From positions 72,045 to 106,023 of the forward strand of contig NMRA01000198.1 of the NCBI GenBank assembly GCA_002633005.1: DNA of 33,979 nt, read 5' to 3'. The notes below the pieces were generated by a model. It was not told the origin of the DNA. It did no database searches and worked only from the letters and a program-made list of their open reading frames with translations. Of the stretch, positions 10,693 through 21,200 are shown one piece after another. This DNA is from Phoronis australis (taxonomy: Eukaryota; Phoronida; Phoronidae). The position numbers and the translations under genes were made by a program. The number at the start of each line of letters is the position of its first letter. The stretch's first letter is position 1.

Positions 10693-11160
10693 TCAATGCA
10701 AGGCCGTCCACACACAAGCTTCCCAGCTAGAATAAGTTGCACCTGGAATGAGCTGTCACTAGGTTTGAGTGCTGTCTGAACATTATTTAAACTAGTGCAA
10801 CTTACCAACTAGTGCAACTTACCAACTTGTGACAACTTACTCCACATTACCAAGGAGAAGTAACTAGTTCTAAAGTAACTTGCGCCACTTGAAATCCTGG
10901 AGTGGGCACAAAAGTGGGGTAGGGCGAAAGTAATCATCAGCTGCAATTAACTACAGAAGTTTTCATGGGCCGCGCGCTATGGGGGCTAGGAGAACTGTAG
11001 CCACACTTTTTTCAGTGCTGCACCTCCAATGGTCTATGGGCACACACAGCAACAACTTGCGCCTTACCCTAGTTATCGGACATGTATGTGTACACTTAAA
11101 AGTGGGATAAGTTGCACTAGTGCACTAGTGTAAGTTGTTCTAGTGAAGGCTGTGTGTGGA
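10693..11160. mobile_element. candidate MITE with imperfect terminal inverted repeats
   Basis: The left end, GGCCGTCCACACACAAGC at about 10702, is the imperfect inverse of the right end, AGGCTGTGTGTGGATGGG at about 11147. The similarity continues inward for about 40 bases, with AATAAGTTGCAC on the left and GTAAGTTGTTCTAG on the right. AGTGCAACTTACC is repeated near 10794-10825. No coding capacity is visible. The class is unassigned, and no convincing target-site duplication was found. Confidence 0.5.
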
Positions 11161-12367
11161 TGGGACTGAAGGGGTGGACTCAAGAATCAAATCGACATTG
11201 AGAAGACGTTGTCACCTTCTCAATTGAAAAATATTAACCAAAGTTTGTGAAAATCCATCAACGACCTGGGTTGATATTAAAAAAGAAAACAAGAGAGACA
11301 CACAGGATGATCATTATCTACTAAAGGGAGCAATATTCATTAAGTAAAACCTAAAATGGTCTCTAGGAGGCGCAAAGCAAGTCAGCAATTCTGTTCTCAA
11401 TAAGAAGGCACCTTTCATCATGATTCTTCAAGGACAAGCGAACGACAATGAAAAGATGCGAAAATTTGGTAGTGGATATGTCTCCTCGAGGGTTATCCGG
11501 AATGTGTTCCATTTCTCGCTCTAGCTTGCCGTTTTTGAGATATTTCAAATTTACTGATCTGAAGTCTGTTCTTTTATTGACTGGATTCCACACTGCAATT
11601 TTTTGTCAATCACATACTTGCTATAGGTTGCATTTTATAGCCGATCAACACAATTTATGCACAACATGAAAAGGTCCATTTCAGACAATAAATTGCACTG
11701 TGGTGACTATTTTTGGAACGATTAGTTACAAAGCTCTCACTCCGTGGTCCTTTAAATTAGGAGAATCTTCCGAAATTTGATACTTTTTGTCAGGGGCTTA
11801 TGGAATCCACCACCCACTTCTCATTTTGACTAATTGCTCTCAAATTATTCAAGATTTCATCTGATTACTGCTCTTATATTGACCGATTACTCAGTGAACT
11901 TTTGCTAGTTTGTTATTTCTTGTGTGTCATGGTTGTCAAGGAAGTGCATGTTGGCGCTGTTGGTTTTGTCATCCAAGTCTTATTTCTCTTTTTCATTCAA
12001 TTTTACCAAGAGATGCTCCGTAGATATTGGAGGCTAAGTTATCAAAACCATGCCTGGCTTAGCATTGCCTTTAGTGCCCAGTAGTATGCAGCCATATCAT
12101 TTTTCCTCAATTTACCCATAGTGGTAATTATCTGAAAATAATTCCATCTAAAGGTAGATGACAGGTGCTACTGCTGCCTTACAAAGTTAGTGACACGACC
12201 AGTCAAACCGATTACCTATTGCCCCATGACCTTTTGCCCCATGACCTACGTCTGGTTATAATCAAACCACATGCTCAGACTATGGGCAAAGCCAGGTGCA
12301 GCAAAATCAAACTTAATTCAAGGGTGACACATAATATTAAGAGATTTTTCAACCTGTAGCTATAGTG
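11161..12367. other. CTL4 upstream region with repeat fragments
   Basis: One short fragment of the complex element lies near 11330-11400, with core TCTCTAGGAGGCGC at about 11360. The rest is AT-rich with short open frames on both strands and no recognised domain. A tandem GCCCCATGACCT phrase occurs near 12220-12250. No clear promoter element was placed. Confidence 0.4.
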
Positions 12368-14314
12368 ATGGGTCCTTTAGCAAGGCTCTTTATGATTAGC
12401 ACACTATGTTCTCTCACAATTCTGACCACGCAAAACCACTGGTCAATGCCGCAGCAGAATGACGACAACGACAAAGCTACCATGGCGCAGATCAGTCAGC
12501 TACAGAAGACAATACAAGATGTCAAAGCACTTGTCACATCAAACATTAAGGATGTGAAAACTCAACTTGTGCAGGTCCAAGGCACTGTTCAGCAGTGTCC
12601 TGTTCAGCGTGCTAGCACCTGCCAAAGGACAGTGAACAACTTCAAGCAAAAGTACACCAACACACTAGACAGCAGGTGTCTACCAAACTACTGGCGCTCT
12701 GGTCACAGTTGTTACAGGGTTGATTCTGGTCCAGTTGACTGGTGGTCAGCATTCAGAGAGTGTGACAAAGATGGTGCAGACCTTGTGTCTATACAGACAT
12801 CTAAAGAGAATGAGGAAGTAAGAAGACTGATGGCGCACACAGGCGGCTCAGTGTGGACAGCTGGTAATGACCAAGTACAAGAAGGCCGCTATGAATGGGC
12901 CTCCAAAATGACGAGAGCAATGACCTATTCTAAATGGGGACCCGGTAAGTAGTAGACATACATCGTTAAGACATATGTTGAAAAAGCACAATAATTGTTA
13001 AATTATAGATACAAATTCGTATCACGTTGAGCAAGTTAAATCTTATTACTGGCAAGTTGATGATGACCAATGAATGCATACTGAGTATTCATGGCCACTT
13101 TTTATTCTACTTTTCATCTGACTATAACTGTTCAATGATCTCTGTGTACTGTAGTTGAATCACCAGGAACAGTTTGGCTACTTTTAATAAACAACTGTCA
13201 CAGAATTTTGAAGAAACCAAATCCAAAGCCTAGAGCACTGTATAGACTGTTCTTAATAACAAAAAAATGCAAGGAAAAAACAGTAGTTTGACAAAGAAAC
13301 GATCAACACCAACAAAGATCAAGTTAGTGGGTGGTGTAAAGGAGCGTAGAATTGTTATATTTCGTATTCAGCTCAAATTCGATCTTGTGTCCCAAACAGT
13401 ACTTCATCCTCGCCATCTATGTTTTTCAACTAAATCATAATTTGACAGCTTCAACGTCTATTCGATATACTACTGTATCAACCCTCATAATGGAAAGTTC
13501 CTACAAGTCAATCGAGCTATAAATTCAAGACAATCAGAGAGAAGGAAAAATTTAAGAACTAATAGCGTCCTCCACCTATAATCCCACAAATTTCCATTCC
13601 TAACAAAAGCAAGATGTTTTTGATGAGCTTGCGACATTCAATTTGTAGAACAATGAATAGAAAATTAAAAAAGGAAAATGCTTGCAGGATGGACCAGTAG
13701 GTGGCAGATGGTCAGCTGTACAGACATTCAGAAATGTTTGTCAGAGCACAAAGTGAAATCATTTTACCATTTAGTAACATTTTGCAAATATGTCAGAACT
13801 ATCAATTCGACTGAACTATCAACAGTTTTTAACAATTTTTCCCCAGGTGACAAAAGTAGAATATAATTTGGCCATGGTTAGATCTAATGGGTGACAAACT
13901 GTGAAAAATATACAAGTTGTCATCACAATATCGATTAATTTAGATTGGTTTGACCTAATTCTTCCAGTTGAACAGTGTCATAAAAAACTACAGCAAAGCA
14001 TGATGGGAGCATACAACAGGCTCCAGGCTGCTCTTTCATGGTATTCAACTGTTGTGGTATGTAAGGTTAAATGTAGGATGTGCAGTTTTTATTTTACGAA
14101 CTGAGCACCACAAATGCTAACCCAGGGCTATCTTTCTTAAAGAGTATCATTCTCCAAAATGCTTATAGTAAACAGTTGTCATACAATTTTTACAGGAGAA
14201 CCTAACAACTACGAGGGCCATGAAGACTGTATTGAATTCACTTCAGGTGGAACTTGGAATGATAATGGATGCAACAGAGCAATAAATGGGTTCATTTGTG
14301 AAATGAATGCTTAA
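12368..14314 (+). CDS. CTL4: secreted C-type lectin, EPN type
   Basis: Exon 1 is 12368-12944 and exon 2 is 14196-14314. The donor is GTAAGT, the acceptor is TTACAG, and the intron is phase 1 and 1,251 bp long. The true start is the ATG at 12368. The protein has 231 residues. Residues 1-21 form a signal peptide, followed by QNHWS as in CTL2. A likely coiled coil spans 38-74, and Cys77 and Cys85 lie in the neck. The CTLD spans Cys104 to Cys227, with WTAGND at 163-168, EPN at 194-196, Glu202 and WND at 213-215. The full set of canonical calcium-2 ligands is present, unlike its closest paralogue CTL2. The two are nearly identical at DNA level around the WWSAF region (12,691-12,805 against 4,457-4,561) but diverge in the stalk. 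Calcium-dependent binding of mannose-type sugar is inferred. Confidence 0.9.
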
Positions 14315-14342
14315 TGAGTATGTGCAACATACTGAATTATTC

Positions 14343-14348
14343 AATAAA
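14343..14348 (+). terminator. polyadenylation signal of CTL4 (AATAAA)
   Basis: Canonical AATAAA 29 bases after the CTL4 stop, at almost the same spacing as in CTL3. Confidence 0.6.
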
Positions 14349-16582
14349 GATGTATTGGAGAAAGAATGGATGACATGTTCATTAAGTCTTGTGAGAATTT
14401 GAAGTACCCTAATATCTACTTCTCTTTCTTTCTTGTTTCTATGAGAAATGCAACAGCATTCAGTTTTCAGACAAAATGGCTCTGTATCGAGAAAGCAACT
14501 CCACTGACCAATGTGAGGAGTGGCTATCTAGGGGTGTGTGCCAGTGAACGGGTGCGCGTGTGTGAGTGACTTGGTGCGCCCTAGTGATAGGCTATCTAGA
14601 ACTAAGATGACAACTATACACACTATCAACCAAACAGAGGAGAAATTATCTCAGGCTGACCATTTCTGATTCCATTTGCCAATGGATGAAAAAAGTCATG
14701 TCACTTGGCAACACCAAAATATCTCCAATTTGTTTATTTCCACATAAAAGTTGACTCAACTATGTTCAAAATGATTATCAGGACCAAAAAAATTCCATGA
14801 TAGTTAAAACCAGACAGTATTCACAAAATTTGAATTATTCCATGAAATATGAAGTTTTGAATGGAATTCACATATTTCCGGATTAGATACCAGAATTGTA
14901 ATATTTCTTGGTATTTTAAATGCCAATGAAAACATATTAAATGCTATCAAATTCAAGACTGATTCTGATCACAACTCCATTGACGATCACTTTGCAGCAA
15001 ATATGGTCAAGTAGTTCTACATTTTATTTCAAGGTGAGCTGTTCTCCTCGTTTTGAGAAACAAGTGGCGTGGTGGGCTTATAAATTTTTAAGAAACCGGA
15101 AGAAATTGAAATGGAACTGTATTGAAATGGAATGGAACTAAAATGGAACATATGTCAATGTCAATTTCTTAACTGGATTGCTACCAAATGCTCTTCCAAG
15201 GTTAACAGACACTGTAACCATATTATCATGCTCATCGGAGGTTTATAAACATTACCATATTACCATATTCATCCGAGGTTTAAAAACCACTACCATGTTA
15301 CCATGCTAATCCGAGGTTTAAAAACAATCTGTACTGCCACTCTCATCCGATGTTGAATTGAAACCAAAGGTCAGTCAGTATCTCAAGACACTGGCAATTC
15401 ATTTTTTAAATTTGCAACTTTAGGATTGACTTAATTTTGAAGCATTATGTTGAGTTTCTGATGGTATGACGTTATTTATAGTGTGGTCACAGTAACGAAC
15501 ACACCACAGCTGATTATATACGGTTACATTGTAGTTCAATTCACTTTTTGTTTTTAGGCAGGTCAAATAGAATTTTGAAAAAATCATTGTCAATAGATTA
15601 TTTACCTTAAAATGATCTATCAGTCACTTATCTGAGTGTGAAGAATGACATTCACTTAGAGTGCAGCCCACACAATCGAGCAACACCACTAGCACAACAT
15701 GAAGTTGTACACAGCTGTAGGTAACATGCTTCAAATAAGAGAAAACAGAAATGTGATATTGTGTGCTTCACTGGTTCCACAAGCTGATAGTTGAGCAGTT
15801 GAGAAGCAATCATAATTAAATGTGATGATTAACTGAAACATAAACAAAGTGTTTCATATAACTCCACAAAGCAGCATCAAGCAACAGGGCATCAGAGAAA
15901 TAGCTATGGATGCAAAACAGTAGAACTGACACTAGGAGGCGCCAAAGTACTCAAAAATGTCCAAAAATCATTACTTGCAATACCCTTCCCAGCAAGAACA
16001 TATTAACTATCAAATGAATTTTCATGACTATTAAAGTGATTTGGGCGATAGATGGACACCGAAAATATGCTCCAAAATAATAAATATGGCCACTAGGAGG
16101 TGTACATGAAAATCAAGAAAGGGTCAAAACTCTGCATGACAAATCAGAATATGGTGGAGAACTGCATTACGGCACACTTCCTTAAAAGTTTGCTTGAACA
16201 CAGAAGCACAATTTTATTGTATGATTGTGTGAAAATCAATAACAACCCACAATTTGGGAAAGTATTTAATTTGGTTGAATCACAAATGCAGATACTTAGA
16301 CAACACCACTAGCTTTTAAGAAACCGCTTGGAAACTAAGGTCCCGCAAATACTTTTTCAAACACGAAAGCAAGGACTGTTACAGGTTGCTGATGCACATC
16401 TGAAGTGACAACGTGTGGGAAGAGGCAACAAGCAGACTCTTATCAAACTTTGACAACTCAGACTATCCTATGACAATCTGGTGGAACAAAGCAGCTGATT
16501 AAATAGGTTGATAGATATCCCAGGGACTGCTCATTAGATTTTAAAACGGAAGTTGACAGTCCATTGCAGAGAGTGGCTCAAT
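14349..16582. other. spacer between CTL4 and CTL5
   Basis: No gene was recognised. Contents: an AATGGAAC-rich simple stretch near 15,108-15,148; a tandem repeat at 15,215-15,330; and a fragment of the complex element at about 15,900-16,120 with cores GACACTAGGAGGCGCC (about 15,927) and GGCCACTAGGAGGTG (about 16,088). A 70-codon frame at 16,100-16,312 starts inside this fragment and is not convincing. Confidence 0.45.
15215..15330. repeat. short tandem repeat, about 45-bp unit, three copies
   Basis: The phrase CATCCGAGGTTTAAAAAC, with variants CATCGGAGGTTTATAAAC and AATCCGAGGTTTAAAAAC, recurs three times. The copies are separated by ACCATATTACCAT-like blocks. Confidence 0.7.
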
Positions 16583-17491
16583 ATGAAGGCCTCCCCGAGT
16601 ATAATCTTTGTGTTGATCGCACTAAGCACAGTATTACAACCATCAAGTTGTGCTGATGTAGCCCGCAGCATGAGAATGCTCCAAATGCTACAGTCGTCAC
16701 TTGAATCCTACATCAAGGAACAGCTGGCACTAGTCAAGAAGGATATAAGTCAACTATCCAACATCAAGAAGGCCGACTGTTGTCAGAGTCAAAACAGCAA
16801 CTGCCAGGAAATAGATGGTCTGATGCAGAGTATTCCCAAAGAAGAGGTATGTCCACCTCAATACAGTCGTCATGGCAACTCCTGTTACAAAGTGGTTAAA
16901 TCAGGCAAGCCTTGGTGGGATGCTCTGAATCACTGCCGTATGGAGCGAGCTCACTTGGTGGAAATCGAGTCATTACAGGAACAGAAGTTCGTCGAGAAGC
17001 TAATCAACGACAACGGTCTTTCGGTAGTGTACTTAGGAGGCCATGACCTTGGACAAGAGGGAACATGGACATGGGTTTCCACAGGAAGCAAACTCTACTA
17101 CAGTGACTGGCGACCACGTAAGTCAAATATGAGCAGACTACATAAATAGAACACAAGTCAAAACAAAGAAATGTTCAGGCATTGCTTACAAAATCCAATA
17201 TTGGACTAAACAAGTCAAATACCAACAAAGGGAAGAGTTTCAAAAATCAGGTCAGCCATAGACCAATGAAAGATATTAACCTTTAATATTTAGATGTTCT
17301 ATCCTATACTCATTAGATGCAACAGCAACACATCCGCATTACTACTTGTACTTGCAGTAGAGCCCTACAACGATGGCAACGTGGAACACTGCTTGGCCTA
17401 TCAGAGAGCTTACAACACGCCTGGTAGCTGGAATGACATAACGTGCGATGGAAATGTACCATTCATTTGTGAAAAGCCAGCGAGGATTTAG
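16583..17491 (+). CDS. CTL5: secreted C-type lectin with EPY site
   Basis: Exon 1 is 16583-17117 and exon 2 is 17358-17491. The donor is GTAAGT, the acceptor is TTGCAG, and the intron is phase 1 and 240 bp long. I chose the ATG at 16583 over an in-frame ATG at 16553 because it puts the hydrophobic signal peptide (residues 1-23) at the N-terminus. The protein has 222 residues. A likely coiled coil spans 26-62, with Cys66-Cys67 and Cys74 in the neck (CC-x6-C, as in CTL1 and CTL3). The CTLD spans Cys90 to Cys216, with LGGHD at 151-155, EPY at 180-182, Glu188 and WND at 203-205. The Asn of EPN, which contacts both calcium and sugar in mannose-binding protein, is replaced by Tyr182. Ligand preference is therefore hard to predict and calcium-site-2 binding may be weak. 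It is last in the array and lies tail to tail with the POLR1B exons. Confidence 0.88.
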
Positions 17492-18127
17492 TGGCAAGGA
17501 CAAGTTCACCAATTAATTGAGACGTGAAGAAGAAATTTCAAATCAAAATTCACGAACAATGACCATGTGATTAAAATTAATGTGAATGTCAGAATTGTTC
17601 ATCTGGCTAATATGTTGTCAAATTATAGCAATTTCTTTTTTTTTTGCTTCACTCTTTTAAAGTAACAACAGAAACACTTGACGAAACCCAGAATGGGGTT
17701 CATCACCACTGTGCACAAATTCAAACACACTTTAACCGGGGTTAATTGGCGAATGAACAAATGAACATCTCAGATAAGAGTTGGTATGTCAATGAATGAA
17801 CAAGCACACTCAGGCTGAAGATGATCAAATGATGAATGCCCGAGCACAAGTACACACAGATACCCCCCACAATGACATGCATAGAAACACAGACACTGGC
17901 ACACATAGATACACACACTGGTACATACAGACACCCACACAATAGCACACACACAGATGACCACAGCCATTGAAAAATAAGCAATGCATTGGGCTACAAC
18001 TTGACCTTCAAACCGTAACCAATAACAACATAGATTTTTTTCTACCATTAATTATTTTATTTTTTAAATATCATAAGATTGTTAAGTTAATTTGCATTTT
18101 TCTGACACTAAAACACAGTCAACTTAC
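17492..18127. other. spacer between CTL5 and last visible POLR1B exon
   Basis: Contains a degenerate CA-rich stretch at about 17,846-17,962. No POLR1B exon was recognised on the - strand here, although the next exon would be expected downstream of 18,128. Confidence 0.5.
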
Positions 18128-18215
18128 TCTGGTCTAACTGGTAGTCAACGCCCTTTACTTGGCTTTTCTTCATCATGTAGTATTTGAGTGAGGTCAGCCA
18201 AACTTCAATTTTCTC
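18128..18215 (-). CDS. POLR1B: POLR1B exon, [11 protein letters not shown]..., last one visible
   Basis: 29 codons plus 1 base, entering in phase 0; acceptor GATAG, donor GTAAGT in phase 1. Matches the EKLEGWL segment that follows in human RPA2. The intact donor shows that at least one further exon should follow at lower coordinates. Confidence 0.92.
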
Positions 18216-21200
18216 CTATCAAAAAGTATCACAAAATTTAAGATTATAGCAAAGAAAAATGTATGTAAACAAGTCTGCAGCACGGACGCTGCATAACCAC
18301 CATCCAGCAGTTAGACTACATTGCATGGCAAACCATAATTTTTTTAACCTAAATTTTTAACTCCAAACGGAAGGTAACTATAAGACACATTCAAGTTCCT
18401 GTCCATCCACTTCAAAATTTAGAAAACATTATCAGCACACTCTGGCCTTGCTTCTTGTCTTACCACGTAATAACACAACGTGATATTCACAAATGGTTCA
18501 ATTCACATCATTTTCTTTCCACGAAAGGCGTTGCGCTGAACATGATTCACTGATTCTGGAGAATAGGTTGGCCATTCGGTCTCTAGAGGCATTGCAGTAT
18601 AAGATTATCACTTACTTAGACACGTGGTATGTTGGTTGCAGATGTTTCGACCTGGTCCGTCAGGTCTTTATCAATGAATGAGGTATTTCCTGCCTTTCAC
18701 TGGTTAGAAATGTTTGAATACAGGGGGGGGGGAAGTGGAGACCTTGGTCCCAGTTCAAGAGGGGGCGCTGAATGCTGATGTTTATGGACTCTTTTAGCTT
18801 GCGAGCATACCAGTTCTGTTGGCGACTGGGCATTCCATCTTTCTTGCGATCCTGGATGACGCAAGAGAGATGGAATGCCCAGTCGCCAACAGAACTGGTA
18901 TGCTCGCAAGCTAAAAGAGTCCATACATCAGCATTCAGCGTCCCCTCTTGAACCAGGACCTAGACTTACCTCCCATGTATTCAAACATTCTTAACCAGCG
19001 AAAGGCGGGAAATCCCTCATTCATTGATAAAGACCTGGCGGACCAGGTCGAAACGTCTGCAACCAACATACCATGTGTCTAAGTATGTGATCATCTTATA
19101 CTGCAATGATTCACTGATATTCAAAATCCAAACAAGAGCAATACACTTTAACTTGTTACATATTGAGACAAGCACAAAACACAAAATTGCCACAGCATGG
19201 AACCAAAGTCCAAAAACCAGTGGCAGCCTCAATAGGGTCACAAATGTCATCCACAACATAATTTGGAAGATACCAAAGTATAGAGTTGACAAAGAAATCT
19301 GCTATAACCACACGTTTACATGGAAAAAAAAGAAACTGTCACTAGGGGATGCAACGTTAGCTGTGCTCTCTCTCTTTAATAAGAACATGTAAACCAAATT
19401 TCTCAGAAATCCATGAAAAAGTTCAGATACTGAAACAGAAGCGAAACAAAAAATGGGGAGCGCCACTACAGTAGTAAGATCCATCCTAAAGTCAACACCA
19501 GGTGTGCTTTCCTCAATAACAATACATATTTTAAATTTCATATCCTTGTGCAAATTGGCAGACTGAGAGGTGGATGCTTAAAACTAAAAAATAACATAAA
19601 AAATCGCAGCAAACTGGGATGGTGTCGTCGTTGTCTGAAAAAATTCTATTTCTCAGATTTTTATATAAAAGTCCATTAAGGAACATGGTAGATACAGAAT
19701 GACAGTACATGCAATAACTTGGTTATAATTGCTATTGGGGAGACACAGCGGTAATCAGATCCATCAGCATGTTGTTGTTATCCATTGTCAGCTTCTCAGG
19801 AACACATGCGCCAAATTTTATTATGATCTTGTAAAGGGTGCTGGAGATAGGGCAGAGGACTCAAGACAGAGATGATGGAATTATGTATATGCCAGCACAC
19901 AAAAACCAAATGAAAGTAATACCTTGATGACCATAAGATAAAGATGTCCACCAAGCAGAAGTTCCTGGTTCATTGGGTTGTCAGCACTCTCAGCGGCACA
20001 CTCTCCCTTGGCCAGAGCAAACAGCTTCTGAGTCATGTGAACCAACAGATTGAACTTGTCCGTGTTGGTCTCCAGGTGAATACATATACACTGGCTGAAA
20101 ACATGTATTTTTGGTCATGATTCGTCAACCTGTGACCAGGTACTATAGACTAAACATGGGAACAAATACAAAGAAAGCTTCACCAAGAGAACAGAGAGCC
20201 GTGCAAGAGACATACTCTCCTAGACAGGAGTGAAGATAAGTGCGCATGGACAGCAGGCTTCATCACACAGGGAGAAACCTGTGCATGGACAGTAGGCTAA
20301 ATCACGATGGCTCTACGGTTACATAATAAAACACTAGACTTGATAATGGGTCTGCGAACGCATAATAAAATACTAGACTTGATAATGGGTCTACGAACGC
20401 AAAATAAAACACTAGACTTCATAATGGGTCTACGAACGCATAATAAAATACTAGACCTGATAATGGGTCTACAAACGCATAATAAAATACTAGACCTGAT
20501 AATGGGTCTATGAACGCATAATAAAGCACTACACTTGATAATGGGTCTACGGACACATAATAAAACACTAGACTTGATAATGGGTCTACGAACGCATAAT
20601 AAAGCACTACACTTGATAATGGGTCTACGGACACATAATAAAACACATCTATCTGATGGGTCCATGTTCAAAAATAATAAGACGATGTTTACTATAAGGT
20701 ATATGATAGCATAAGAACGCATGACACTTTTAATGAGTCTAATGTCACATCATAACATNCATAATAAAACACTAGACTTGATAATGGGTCTACGAACGCA
20801 TAATAAAATACTAGACCTGATAATGGGTCTACAAACGCATAATAAAATACTAGACCTGATAATGGGTCTACGAACGCATAATAAAGCACTACACTAATTT
20901 GATAATGGGTCTACGGACACATAATAAAACACATCTATCTGATGGGTCCATGTTCAAAAATAATAAGACGATGTTTACTATAAGGTATATGATAGCATAA
21001 GAACGCATGACACTTTTAATGAGTCTAATGTCACATCATAACATAGGACACTTACTTGTGCCTATAGCCATGTAATGACACTTACCAAGAATGTGTCTAG
21101 TGCTACATAATAACATTATGACATTACTCATGGGTCTGTAGTCACATAATGACAAACACTTACTCAAGCAAAAAGGTAGCCACCTGTTGATCACTATACC

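Larger units (their letters stand above)
20300..20930. repeat. 39-bp minisatellite in POLR1B intron
   Basis: The unit TAATGGGTCTACGAACGCAT followed by AATAAAACACTAGACTTGA repeats with a 39-bp period. One block runs about 20,300-20,650 and a second 20,760-20,930. Being a multiple of three without stops in several frames, it gives spurious 13-residue repeats on both strands. Confidence 0.9.

Noticed and set aside
11363-11669. Overlapping frames of 76 and 73 codons on opposite strands
   Set aside because: Short, mutually overlapping, beside a repeat fragment, with no recognised domain or splice context.
19017-19292. Similar frames on both strands ending in VRQVFINE
   Set aside because: Both come from the inverse arms of the palindrome; symmetry, not coding selection, explains the match.
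20297-20722. 141-codon open frame of 13-residue repeats on the - strand
   Set aside because: It is the translation of the 39-bp minisatellite, open in several frames on both strands, and lies in a POLR1B intron.
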